DNA from: Zygaena filipendulae
Taxonomy: Eukaryota > Arthropoda > Insecta > Lepidoptera > Zygaenidae
NCBI GenBank assembly: GCA_907165275.2
Contig: OU015671.1
Coordinates: 8,897,001 to 8,961,000 of the forward strand
Reading direction: 5' to 3'
DNA: 64,000 nucleotides
Shown here: positions 49,365-60,855 of the stretch, piece by piece
Position numbering within the stretch: the stretch's first letter is position 1
How the letters are laid out: each line of letters begins with the position of its first letter
Made by a program: the position numbers and the translations under genes
Notes under the pieces: model-generated
Told to the model about the DNA's origin: nothing
The model's input: the letters and a program-made list of their open reading frames with translations, nothing else
Database searches by the model: none

Positions 49365-49537
49365 ATATCTTCGAAGTCGCTTCCGATGTCTGTTCGCGAT
49401 AAACTCAAAAAATGCTGAACGGATTTTCATGCGGTTTTCACCAATAGATAGAGTGATTCATGAGGAAGGTTTATATGTATAAATATTTATCCTGGAATTC
49501 CCGTGGGAGCTCCGAAGAAACCGCGGGAAACAGCTAG
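49365..49537 (+). mobile_element. Helitron copy
   Basis: Ends CAGCTAG at 49537; the same body as 11770-11892. Confidence 0.65.
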
Positions 49538-50099
49538 TATATTCATGTAATAATAAAATTATATACCTAATATTAAATCACACTGCTTTGTTGTTTTTAT
49601 TATAATTATCTTCATACTTGGATACTCCTTTTTAACGGTCAACCATGAAAGTCTTTGCATTACAATGCTTAAGGAAACACGCACACTAGATGAAAGAAAA
49701 ACTGAAAAATAAATTATTTTTTTTCGTGCTAAAAGTATAAGGAGTTTTATTTAATTTTTATCACTTTTACTTGTGATACTGTACATATAGTATACGTAGC
49801 ATAACTATCAAAATATAAGTAGACAGCACCACACACTTTCCACATTGCAAAATTAGTATTAACAATTTTTATGAATCTTTTTAAAACTAAAGGAAATTAA
49901 TAAACTCTATAAAAATATTAATCCTAAAAAAAACTTAAACAAAAACGTTAAATTTGATGCCAGCGACAATACAAAAGAAAGGGGCGTTGAATGACGTTAT
50001 GGATATATAAAATATTATGTCTGTGGTATGATCCGCCAGCACGTCGGCAACTAGCGCGCTCAGTTTTCGTGAATATTTTTTTTACATATTTTTTTTTTT

Positions 50100-50602
50100 A
50101 ATGTTCCCTAACGCGCGTCCAAAAAACACAAATCCAAACGCTCCAGTAAAAAAATATAAAAAAATATCATTCTGTATGCCGCGAGACACGTTGTAAATGT
50201 ATTTTTTGAAGACTTCTTTGAGCACGAGGGAAAACAATTGGGTATTCTCCAAGGTATGAAAATCAAAATTCTAATTAGTCCGTCAGTTAGAAAATAAAAA
50301 AATAATAGACACGTATTTTTTGCTTTTTCAATTTAATGAAAATGAACATAGATAAAGCGCATTAAAGTTTAGGGTGGGGGGCTCGTGACGTCAATATTCA
50401 TTATAAGCGCCATACAAACCGCACCGAGTTGTGACGTCACGCGAAATTTCAACTCAATGTATCTCTGTTATTTTTTGATTACATAAAAAAAGAAAAAATA
50501 CGTGTCCAATATTTTTTACTAATCTACACGACGGACTAAAAAAAATTTTTTTGTCAAGTAGCCAATTGTTGTGGCGCGAAATGTTATGGTGAATAAGGGC
50601 CC
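50100..50602. mobile_element. family D MITE interrupted by a family B MITE
   Basis: The family D blocks CTAACGCGCGTCC, CTTTGAGCACGAGGGAAAA and GTGAATAAGGGCCC are present in order, but 50239-50572 is an inserted family B copy. Its left terminus is truncated. This gives the order of insertion: D first, then B. Confidence 0.75.
50239..50572 (-). mobile_element. family B MITE, copy 9, nested in another MITE
   Basis: Second subfamily (outer ends GGGTATTCTCC and AAGTAGCC) with AATT on both sides. Two TGACGTCA sites (near 50387 and 50432). It splits the family D element at 50100-50602, about 150 nt upstream of the GILT-like start codon. Confidence 0.8.
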
Positions 50603-50726
50603 TGTTCATATGTATACACAGAATAAATATCTAAACGTTAACCCTTAACAAGAACACGTGTTGAAAACATAATAAATAGCCACTTTCTGCTATTTTCATT
50701 TCAAAACTACATAATTATTGTTCAAA

Positions 50727-53213
50727 ATGCTTTTAATTTTTCTTTTTGTTTTACCCATAGCAACATTAGAAGCGTACCGAATGATTTCTGTGTACGGCGA
50801 CGTTTATAAAGATGTGGATTTCTTCACGAGAACATTTCCATGGATAATAGACAATATCGGCGGAGACTTGACCATAGACTACCATTTACTCGGTAGCGGA
50901 AGATATTCTATCCCGCAAATGTGCGCTTTGAACGAATTGAAACAGAATACGTTTTTGCAGGCACAGTATTTGCAGTGCGAGGCTGAAGGTATGTTCGGAA
51001 TTCGGATGTATTATTAATATTTATCCTTTTTTTATTTTTTGCTTTTTCCCGCGGGTTCTCTGCTTTAACTACAGGGACTCCCTCGGGAATGAATTTCATC
51101 TTTCACTGAAAGGAAGCTACAAAAAGGTGTTACAAGTTACGGTGTTACAAAAAGGTGTAGTCATATTTTAAGATCGTGATCTACAGATAATCTTGTACAA
51201 TATTTTGACCGTGGTCCAAAAACCTTACTTTATAATTTGACAGCCGAAAACAAAATATTTTTAACGACTACTTCCGCAAAACTAAACATGTCACATCACT
51301 CGTTAACTCATAAATCGGTTACAAGTGACGGGTTCAAGATTGTTTAATGCAACTAACCATAGTTTAGTTTTTCACAGACGAGTTAATAAAGACCAATCAT
51401 ACTTTTAAGGTAGTTTATTTCATCGTACTGGTTCCGTTACTTATTTCAAATCATTGCTAATGATAGTTCGTGAGTACAATCGTCAAATATGACTACCAGT
51501 GGCGAAGGTATAAGCCGATTCCCACCGGCTTCCCTTCAGAAGTTGGGAACACAATCACTCTCTCTGCCGTAATTTAGAAATAGCACAATTAGTAATTTTT
51601 GTAGGAAGGTGAAGTAGAATCTACTGAAATACTACAAAAATTATCTCTACTGAGTAGAAAATATTACAAAACGCCTAAACTATCAACAAAATTGCTCTTC
51701 AACAACAAATTGTTATAAAATAAGCCGGTGGCGCGATCGGCTTTTTGGCAGTTAAACTTCCATACAAAATAATGCCGTGACGTCACATCAAGGTCGCAGG
51801 CAGCCGGCTAAAATAGCTACTATGGCAAGCCGCTGCAAATCGAGTTACTCCCTCCGTCTTGCTCACGCGCACGCATTTTCTATTACTGTCTCATCAAATA
51901 TCCTTATTGGTCCTAGAAATTCGAAACGAAGCGGACATTCTGTGTTGACTGTTGAGTTTTGACAGACAACTTGAATTTATGATGAAAAAATTGAAAATTT
52001 ATAGGTATTAGAATTTATTAGTTAGTGTCACGTATTAGAATTTATTACTTGGTATTAAATAGTGATTACTGATTAGTATTATAATTGGATTGTTTTTTTG
52101 TTGTGTGTAATGATAGTGAAAGCAGTTACGCAGACGTACGTTGAAATTATGTATTTGCGGTAAGTAGATAGTTGAAATTACGTATTTATAGTAGGTACCA
52201 AATAGATTTCCGGGTTGCCTCTCTCAATATTTCACCCTTCGCCACTGATGACTACACCTATGTGTAACATTCTGTATAGAACCCTTGAATAACAAAAGAT
52301 ATTAAGAGAAAAATACGCTACAGTGTTTCCGAGTGACATAGGGTACTTTCATCTCGGAATTGCCACGGGAACTCCGAAGTTAACGAGACTAAAACCGTGA
52401 TGGATCGACTTTATCAAATACTAGTGACTATCGGTAATTCGGTATACGGTAACAGACCGCGCTACCATAATAATAATAACAATTAATTAATAATAACAAG
52501 CCATCATGGAGGTATCCATGATGGCTTGTTATTAAAACAGTCAGATGCAACACCAATAAGCCCCTTCGGGCTTAAGTGTCTTGTATAATGTTGTTAATGT
52601 ATTTGTTTTTTTTTTCTTAAGTAAATAAATTAAAAAAAAATAGTTTATTATTATTATCAATGTAATGCAAAATCTACGAAAATTCTTTCACTGGAAGCTC
52701 AACTGATCCTGAGTGACATGGGTACTTTTTATCCCGGAATCCCAGCGAGTACTCCGAAATTACCGCGGGTGAAACCGCGGCGGTCAGCTAGTGTACAATA
52801 AAAAGAAAACTGTTTCCTCAGGTACCGATAGCGAATATTGTCTATGCAACGTGGGGATCGACCCTGAAAAGTTCGAGCACTGCGTGCACTCCGGTGGCTA
52901 TTTAGCTAGCGACGCGTCCTCCAAGTACTCCCAATTGGGCATAGACGCCAGTCCCGTTGTAGAGATAGCACCGAGCAATACCATCTTCGAGGTCGGCGAC
53001 ACGTGGTATCTGAAGAAGATATGCACCATATTCGGCGACGACACGCCCAGGGGGTGCGTGAAACCGTTCGCCTGTAACCAAACTGATGTGGTTTATGCCA
53101 AGCGAGGCGTCGCGCGTTTCGATTGTAAACACCGTAGCGAATGCGATTATCAAACTACAACTTCCACTTACACCCCACCTACCTCTACACACCAATACCA
53201 ACTAGATAATTAA
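50727..53213 (+). CDS. GILT-like secreted protein lacking the CXXC active site, 2 exons
   Basis: Exons 50727-50988 and 52822-53213 join at a phase-1 GT-AG intron to give 217 residues, the usual GILT size. Residues about 1-16 form a signal peptide. The second half fits gamma-interferon-inducible lysosomal thiol reductase: QYLQCEAEG followed by CLCNVGIDPEKFEHC, then a PVVEIAPSNTIFEVGDTWYL stretch and KKICTIFGDD. The N-terminal CXXC that reduces disulphides is missing (the region reads YGDVYKDVDFF), and so is the CQHG signature. The predicted protein is therefore a non-catalytic relative. A Cys-containing Ser/Thr-rich tail of about 45 residues follows the core. The ATG at 50727 is preceded by an in-frame TTG, which I did not use. 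The 1.8-kb intron holds a hAT-like element, a hairpin and Helitron pieces. A distant family match inferred by eye; possibly a reproductive or immune secreted protein, but the sequence does not say. Confidence 0.75.
51497..52247. mobile_element. hAT-like non-autonomous element with perfect 8-bp duplication
   Basis: A 751-bp element with 12-bp inverted ends CAGTGGCGAAGG, flanked by ATGACTAC on both sides (51489-51496 and 52248-52255). A CAGTGGCG terminus plus an 8-bp duplication is typical of hAT. It contains only short chance frames. It lies within the intron of the GILT-like gene. Confidence 0.9.
52320..52402 (+). mobile_element. Helitron core fragment in the GILT-like intron
   Basis: CATAGGGTACTTTCATCTCG and a decayed hairpin are all that remain. 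Confidence 0.5.
52491..52534. repeat. perfect 20-bp hairpin in the GILT-like intron
   Basis: TAATAACAAGCCATCATGGA and its exact complement are separated by GGTA. A second small hairpin, TAAGCCC-CTTC-GGGCTTA, follows at 52558-52575, and a T-run plus AATAAA-like tail lies downstream. Possibly the 3' end of a retroposed RNA. Confidence 0.7.
52665..52791 (+). mobile_element. Helitron immediately upstream of GILT-like exon 2
   Basis: CCGCGGGTGAAACCGCGG hairpin and CAGCTAG at 52785-52791. Only 30 bases separate it from the exon at 52822, so the branch point and polypyrimidine tract lie at or next to the Helitron edge. Confidence 0.7.
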
Positions 53214-53546
53214 AAAAAAATTAAAAGCTGAACTTTGCGATCGCACTACGCGCCCGCTCTTTGGCTCATTTGTAGGTACCGTTCACCTAATAATATGTAG
53301 ATATGTAAATCTAAAGTAAGGAAAAACATTATGCTCATGTTCCACTTTTGTTATAAATGAATTATTTTTACGCAGTATAATACATTTTATTTAACTTAGT
53401 TTATTTAAGGCAACTAAAAACTAAAATTAAAAAATGTATCGTCGCGTCGGGTTGTTTTAGTGTAGATAGATATAGATCCAACACAAAATGCTCTAACCAA
53501 CGAGTTCTACTCTTCTAATCGGACCGTAACTCGGTTTAGTTAATGT

Positions 53547-53556
53547 AAAAAAAAAA
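53547..53556 (-). terminator. Pol III terminator of the minus-strand tRNA-Glu
   Basis: T10 on the minus strand, starting four bases after the tRNA 3' end. Confidence 0.85.
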
Positions 53557-53560
53557 CTTT

Positions 53561-53632
53561 TTCCCGTACCGGGAATCGAACCCGAGCCTCCTGGGTGAAA
53601 GCCAGGTATCCTAGCCACTAGACCATACGGGA
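53561..53632 (-). tRNA. tRNA-Glu (anticodon UUC)
   Basis: A 72-nt canonical cloverleaf. The acceptor pairs TCCCGTA with TACGGGA, the D-arm contains TGGTCTAGTGGCTAGG (box A), the anticodon loop is CTTTCACC with UUC, and the T-arm contains GGTTCGATTCC (box B). No CCA is encoded and no intron is present. A run of ten T on the transcribed strand (53547-53556) begins four bases downstream and serves as the Pol III terminator. The sequence is identical to the copy at 62104-62175. Confidence 0.97.
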
Positions 53633-53798
53633 GATAGTGAACGAGGCGAAATTGTAGTACATAAAGTAATTGTAAATACACATTTTTATTTTGGACAAGG
53701 TCATTATTTCGTACAGAATCGAAATTGATATTGTATAGTTTTTTCTTTCTATACAATTAAATATTCGAGGTCACGAGTTAGGTAGGTATATTCATAAA

Positions 53799-54198
53799 TC
53801 CTTACTATCATAAATGCGAATGTGAGTTTATTTGTTTGTCAGTTTGTTACGCAACTACTCAACCGATCGTGATGAAATTTTTGCATACACCTTATCAAGG
53901 ATACCGAGAAGGAGATAGGCCAGTCTTTTTATCCCGTAATTCCCGCGGGAACTCCTAAATTAACGCGGGTGAACCCGCGGGGAACAGCTAGTTTATTTAA
54001 CTCTACTAATATTATAAATGCGAAAGTAACTCTGTCTGTCTGTCTGTTACACTTTCACGCCTTAACGGCACAACCGATCATCATGAAATTTTGCATACAC
54101 ATTATCAAGAATACAGAGAAGGACATAGGGTACTTTTGTCCCGAAATTCCCGCGGGAACTCTGGAATTAACGCGGGTGAAATCGCGGGGAACAGCTAG
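53799..54198 (+). mobile_element. tandem pair of complete Helitrons
   Basis: Units 53799-53991 and 54002-54198 stand head to tail, each with TC start, CCCGCGGGAACTC core, hairpin and CAGCTAG end, ten bases apart. Confidence 0.8.
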
Positions 54199-54654
54199 TA
54201 AAATATAAATTGAAATCAATGGCCACATGTATGACGGAGCATAATACAATACAAGAACCTTTTTTGATGTGTTTGTAATTGTCAGGAAAAGTTTGCGGGA
54301 AAATCGGTTTGGATGTTTGGTATCTATATTTATATAAAAACTCATTAACTAATCAAGCGATTATTGACAAATAAATAAGTAAAGAGCAAAGTATTATTTA
54401 TTATCTATCTATAGGTACCTACTATAATAAAAAAGTACAATCCGCGATTCTGTACATTGAATATTTTTAACATTAACAAAAATTTACATGCGGCCATAAA
54501 AGAAGAGTACCTAACCAACCACAAAAAATGAGTTCAATCTGCAGTGTATTTTTAAAATATGATACTATATATTTGGAAGAAATAAACGTTTTATTTAACT
54601 TAATAATTATTTTTTTCATCAAACTTATTGTTGATTTTCGAATGATATTAGAGC

Positions 54655-54760
54655 TGGGTCCTTGTTCACTATGATCAACAACATTTCTTGCCCATAACAC
54701 GTGTCCTAAATACGCAATCCCCAACGTTCTAGATGCTGAAACGTTGTGAATCATTAACTT
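54655..54760. mobile_element. family D MITE, left-end fragment
   Basis: CTTGTTCACTATGATCAACA followed by CCCATAACACGTGTCC matches the left half of the element at 5202-5424; the rest is gone. Confidence 0.6.
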
Positions 54761-55500
54761 TGTGTACCTATGTATTTTTTTGGGGTGAAACACGCTTACA
54801 ACACGTGTAGGTACACAAGCCGGCCGTCTATACATATACTGCCGAACCTATGATAAACGCATCATCTCGATTTTATGAATATACATAGGTATCTGAAACC
54901 AGAAAAACGAGATCTACAAAGTTTTCAAAGTAACGTTTCATAAAATCTTAGTAAAATACTTGTGGGCACTGGGCAGGTACTTGAATCAGCTGTTCATTTG
55001 TATAAGGCTACCGGGCTGCTATGGTTAAGGACTTTGCTCGCGGTTTTGCTACCTAAGCGAAGTTCACACGTACGTAAGTGCCAACGTGTTGCATAGAAAA
55101 TAATTATTAGCATAAACTATCGTTTACTGTCCTTCCATCAGAACGCCACGGCAATTATTTATGATTTCAAGATAAATTTCAACCTTATACAGTATAGTTG
55201 AGGTGTAAACTCGTTTGAAGGAATAAATCGTTCAGAGAAAAGCCATCAGTTGAGGGGTGTACACTGTACACCCACAAATCTTCGTGAACGTAAGCGAAAT
55301 GAATTCTCATCCTAAGCAAACGCCGGGCACATGGTTCGAGAAACGTACGTAAGAGGGCCTAAAACAACATTACGCAAATGATTTGGGCGCTTACATACAA
55401 TGATTACCGCATAGAAACGTTAACACAACAGTTAGGCAGGGGCTACAATCAATACGTGATACAAATCTATGGGTGCAACCAGGGCGCCGACTTAGTTAAT

Positions 55501-55745
55501 AGAATTACCGCCGCACTCAGAGTCGACTTTAATGATTACTTAGTTAAGTATAGATTTTTAAAACAAAACTGTCGCAATCAGACAAGTTTAATGAATTAAT
55601 GTTAATTTAAGTAATTAAGTTACATCTCATTAAAAGCCAATTAACATTAATTTACTGAACGTCTCTGATTGCGGCAGTTTTGTTTTAAAAATCTATACTT
55701 AACTAAGTAATCATTAAAGTCAACTCTGAGTGCGGCCGTTACTGT
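55501..55745. repeat. large inverted repeat, about 105-bp arms
   Basis: The left arm (CCGCCGCACTCAGAGTCGAC to AATTAATGTTAATT, 55509-55605) returns as its complement at 55638-55742 with a few mismatches and a 32-nt spacer. A 73-aa frame at 55378-55599 runs into the left arm and is probably not a gene. Confidence 0.7.
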
Positions 55746-55925
55746 TCCCGCCGTTTCACCCACATTATTTCGGAGTTAACGCGGGAATTCCGAGGTAAAA
55801 AGCACCCTATGTCAGGCTATGTTATTTTTTGTACCCCTGACTACGTGTATGTCAAATATGATGATCGGTTGTGTAGTCAGATAACTCGGAAATTAACACG
55901 GGTGAAACCGCAGGGTCTAATTAGT
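55740..55925 (-). mobile_element. Helitron remnant
   Basis: Minus-strand core GTTAACGCGGGAATTCCGAG, then a plus-strand ACACGGGTGAAACCGCAGGG piece. It touches the large inverted repeat at 55501-55745. Confidence 0.55.
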
Positions 55926-58296
55926 TAATATTTTAAAACCCTCGTGATTTGATATCCCTTTTGCGATTAATAGCGTAGGTATATAGGTATCTTCATTGAA
56001 AAATCTAGTGATCATTGTTTAGAGGAATAAGCGAGGCATACTTACACCTCGATGATGAACAAATGTAATATAATCGTCCCCATTTTCATTCGAACAAAGC
56101 CTCGTAATAGCTCGAGTTGAGAAATCCAAATAATATCTCTCAAGTAAATTACCGTAAAGACACTTAAAGGATAATCTCCACCGAAAGCTTTCGCAAAGCG
56201 AAATATTTCCATAGACTTCTATGTAAAATTTGAATTACATTTTGTCCACAAAGGTTTTACGGGTGAATTAACGCGTCGGTTTGTTAGTTTTTCTGAATCC
56301 AGGCACTTTAGCAGGTTGGACGTTTCGTCTTATTCGAACGAACTGAACCAATTTTATAAACGTGAATAACAAGAAACCATAATCTCCTAAGATCGCGTGT
56401 TTGCACAAAACGAACGTTGCCTGTCAGCCCTAGGATTGTAGTGCACTTCGTAGTAATATTAGACACACACAGAGACTCAAAAATTGGCCTATGTTTTTTT
56501 AAACATAGGCTAACTGGACCTAGTCCAAAGTGTCCCTAAGACACTTAGCGTTAAGGCTAAAATATTCCTCAATCAAATTTGGTACCTTTTTCAAAATACA
56601 TAAAAAGATTGATATCTTTGGATCTGTCTGACAGATAATATGTATTTATGTTGTGCAAAAAATTATGTTGGGATTAATTTAATACCATATCTTAAAAGTC
56701 ACGGTCTTAGGAGGTTAAGTAAAAACTTGAGTTCACACCGGTGAAATATCCCTCGTTTATCCGTTTATCGTTATATACATTATACATATAATAACAAAAA
56801 CAGTGTATAATGGGTATAGGTATTTTCTTTGCTTTCTGAGACCAACGTACTCATATTCCCATGGAATTAGTAGGCATAGAACGAAATTCAGCGCACACAG
56901 TCATGGAACTGAGAGAGTGTTTCAAGAATTAGAGATCACGTGACTACATAAGGATGTACTGTATTATTTATATTGGCCGCTTGATTTTATTTTTGGATTT
57001 CGAACACAATTTTTATTAAACTATCGTTCTATGCTCTTTTTCGTCCTTTTTGCGTCTGAAACATTTCATTTTCCACTCTAAAATCTAATTAGCTTTCGCA
57101 CACGCTCGCGTTGCGTTGTGTAGGTCACTAGCCTACAAACCACAGGCACTTATTTAATGCACGATCGTTTGCCCGATCGCCCCTCATTTCCCCGCTCAGA
57201 TGAGCTCATTTAACCCTCCTCTACCCGTTAAAATGACGAAGCTTTGAACTTTTCCAGTTACATTTTTATATCATTTTTCGGGGAAGCAATTAAGGTCTCA
57301 CTTCGGTGACTGGAGTTGGAGAGGTTTTTTGTTTTAATATGTACTTACATAAGGAGTTTTGGGATGATACCCTCTCGTAGTGGGTTGGTTGGATTTAATA
57401 ACGGACTATTATTAATTTTCTGCGGTAGCTGTTTCTATTTCATAATTATTCTGTACAGCCTTTGGCAGCTGAATATTTCTCTTGAACGATCGTAACATAG
57501 CTAGCGACTCGCTGGATGTGTTGAAGAATCGAATCAAAAAGGGAATGGAATATTTTATGGCGAAAAAAGAAAAAAAGAAAACTGAAGCATTTTTGCGTGT
57601 ACTTCATTTATTTAGCACTGGATTTTGAGTTGACCCGTTTTTCTCTTACAGCCCCCAACACATTTTTTTTACTATGATTTTCTAGTTCTTTTTCGCCCTA
57701 ACTCATATACCTAGTGTTCTCGTGCAGATAAAGTTGTTTGCACTTTTGAATCTGAAATCCTTAATATTAGATAGTATAATATATAGAAATTCCAAGTTTT
57801 TACAAGTTTTAATTTTACCCTTACTTAAAAAAATTCTCGATGACAGAGTCTGAAAAAAGGAATTTAAAGACTCAATCCACCATACTCGTGTCACAATATC
57901 CTTATATTGAGTAAAAACGGTGCCATTCTATCAGCAACGGTTCTATCTCAATCTTTCACTAACATTGGTAGGTAATAGACTGAGAGTCGACGACAACGCG
58001 ACGTGACAACGACTGTGACGTGCAATTTTTTTTTTCTTTTCGTCAATTTGCAACTGATAGTTTTTTTTAGTATGGGTTCACCAAGTCTTACATAAATACT
58101 ATATATTTTATGATTTTGTACCTACCTTAAAAAAGACATCACTAGTAACTTTCACTGTTCGTTTATCAAGTATAATTTAAATTCCCCAAATCGAGATTTT
58201 TTCCCATTACAATTCCCATACAACTTCAGATTTATGATACCTACAGAGTTACCTCACGCATTGCACTAAACGAAAATCGGGAGGTCAAGCTCAATT

Positions 58297-58532
58297 GGAC
58301 ATAGATAAGCAATAGTGTGTTAACCCACACTGGAGAAATTTTGAGTAAATCGTGTTTTAAAAGTAGGAGCGCCATTTTGTGTCAATATTTTTTATGTTCA
58401 ATATTTAGTTACATATTTAAGCAATGTAATAAGGTAAACACACAATTAAAAAACGTTCCCTAACTCTCAATAAATCGTTCTGAATCAATAACTTAATTTT
58501 GTGGGTTAACATGTTATTGCTTATCTGCGTCC
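58297..58532 (+). mobile_element. family A MITE, copy 5 (AATT duplication)
   Basis: AATT flanks at 58293-58296 and 58533-58536. The best preserved copy. Confidence 0.9.
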
Positions 58533-60572
58533 AATTGAAATTACAAAAATGGTAAAAATAAATTACTGCAGCAATGATAGCTCAGTAATTGGTAAGTTCC
58601 GCAAGGTGTGGGTTCAAATCCAACAAAGAGCTTGAATCGTAGGTGAACTTTCTAATGCCCGGCTGACTTGCTAACGCCTTCAGTCTGTCGCTAAGCAACT
58701 AACGATGTATTCCGGCTGCCTCACTTAAAAACCATTTCCTATTCCAAGCTAGGTGTGTTTACAATCTTCGGCCACACCCTTACTTTATATCAGGTTAGCT
58801 GGTCTAACGTCAAGTCTATTAAACGTCTAGTCTATTAAAAAAAAGGTATAGTTTTAACTCCAATATCGATGGAGCTGATAATAAACATGATAATTATTAT
58901 AATACTCTGTTTTTATTAGTGTCTATGAACTATTTTCTTCTTCTTCAATTACTGTATCTATCGCAATTTATCGTGTCTATGTTGTATTAATTAAAATAAT
59001 TATGGCGGAACCCCAAGATAATACACGGTTCCTTCTCGAAAACACGTAGATAGGTGATCCGTGACTTAGTTGACATATGTCACAGTGTCGTCAACTCCTG
59101 GACTATAAGTGAGTTTAGTACACGTTTTAACTGCAAGTATGGCTCGAGTATAACTTACAAGTCACACTCAGCTCGATGTTAAACGTGGCAGTTTGTGGAT
59201 AGATAACCGTTATCGGTACGACGTTTGCCGCGCTGCTGCTAATTTCCGCTCCAAGATGGCGTCGTTTACCCTTCGAGAGTTTAGCGCAGCGGTGGTTCCA
59301 GTGACAGCGGGTAACATTTCGAATATAAACCATAGCAACAACTAGTTAAATGTGGTATAGTTACCCACACTCATACACTAAAACATCACAATGCAAGTTT
59401 ACGTCATGGTTAACTTAAATTTATTTATTAAAAAAGGTATTTTCTATATTCAGGTACTACATCGTTTATAGGAATAGACTAGCTAGTCCGAGCGGTGTTA
59501 CCTGATACGTCTTATTTTTTTAAGTAAGTCTTCGTGTCGTAAAAGGAAGCCACTGCTCAAATTTCATGCCCCTAACTTCAGTAATTTCGCCTGGATTTAT
59601 ATAGTATAATTATTTTATGTATTTGCTTATACAATTCTGCTGAATGTTGACATTACTTACAATCACATAGCGATTTTGCTGACACAATTTTAGTCTAATT
59701 TTTTTGTTGAAATTTGATTCCCCGCTGTTATTAGAACCGCATGCAACTATCTATCCTTGCTTCAAAGATCCATAATTCCATACCGAACATCTGCAGTTTA
59801 GAAAAATCGATTTATTTGTTTATTATAAAAGCAAAAGATATGTATAGTGTGTAGTGGTACATTTTACATATATAAAAAAAAAATATAGGCAGTGTTGTAT
59901 GCCTATTGAGTTCACTGTTCAGGCGGTCATTTGACTAATTTTCAGAACGTGCTTTGGTTGAGTATCGTCAAAAATTATTCCGTTCAGGAAAAGTAACGCG
60001 GTAGGTACCTCTACTACATTTTATCAATTTTTTTAACCAAAACAAAACCAAAACAAAATAAAAGTAAAACCAAAAGAAAACCAATGCCACTGAAAATTGG
60101 CGCGATCAGTCAAACCTCTTGCAAATAGAAAACTAACAAGACGAAATTGATCGGTCGATTGACCACTTTGAAGCTTGTCTTCCGCATTTTTCTTAGCAAA
60201 CGAAAATATCAACTGTGTTACCACAGTTAACGAGCGTTGAAATTAAAGTGTTAGTAACAGTGAGGTAAGTCATAGTGTCTAGGTAAGTAGGTAGGTAAAC
60301 TGAGTTTAATAATTTAACAATGTTACATTGTAAAGATATTATAGTACGTTAATACCGTCAGGACGTCTGCAGGCTGCTGTCACAGCGCAAATGCGGCCCA
60401 CTGCAAGCTTGCCGTTTTGTGTACTGCGCCCTTGTACTACTTGATACTTTGAAATTGAAAATGAATTGAAAAGTACACGATGGTTAATAATTCGTCTTTT
60501 CGCTAATAGATGGCGTTGCTTGTATTTTAGTTAAGACACGATTTGCATAAATCCAATACAACGAATCATCTT

Positions 60573-60855
60573 GAAAATCAAAATTCTATTTAGTCGGTAT
60601 TGTAGATTAGTAAGAATTTTTTTTTTTTTGCTTTTTCAAATTATTAAAAAAATACTAAAATTAACGTATTAAAGTTTAGGGAGTGGGGGCTCTTGATGTA
60701 ATAACGTGCTAAACTGTAGCACGGCGTGACGTCACGCGACAATTCAACTTAGTGTATCTCCATTATTTTTTTATTACGTAAAAAATTCAAAAATACGTGT
60801 CCAATATTTTTTAATAATCTACAAGACTGACTAAATATTTGACAAGCCCATTATT
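60573..60855 (-). mobile_element. family B MITE, diverged copy 10
   Basis: Both arms are recognisable, with one intact CRE in GCGTGACGTCACGC near 60726. Older than the others by its mismatches. Confidence 0.75.

Larger units (their letters stand above)
38819..50726. other. intergenic between phosphatase and GILT-like gene
   Basis: Upstream DNA of two divergently arranged genes. Apart from the listed repeats it is AT-rich without coding signal. A GC-rich island at about 46730-46960 (CGGGGCGGAGGGGG inside) stands out from its surroundings. 40920-42590, 43080-43900 and 47330-47980 hold nothing recognised, except a decayed tRNA-like box B near 41245. Confidence 0.55.

Noticed and set aside
50718..50726. 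In-frame TTG upstream as GILT-like start
   Set aside because: Non-AUG initiation is not needed; the ATG at 50727 begins a good signal peptide.
51777..51962. 61-residue frame and TGACGTCA near 51777
   Set aside because: Inside the hAT-like element, in the GILT-like intron; no motif, so not called a gene.
55378..55599. 73-residue plus-strand frame
   Set aside because: Its last third lies in the arm of a large inverted repeat and nothing in it matches a known family.
58565..58625. tRNA-like TAGCTCAGTAATTGG and GGTTCAAATCC boxes
   Set aside because: The acceptor stem does not pair and the anticodon arm is not formed; probably a SINE or tRNA-derived relic.
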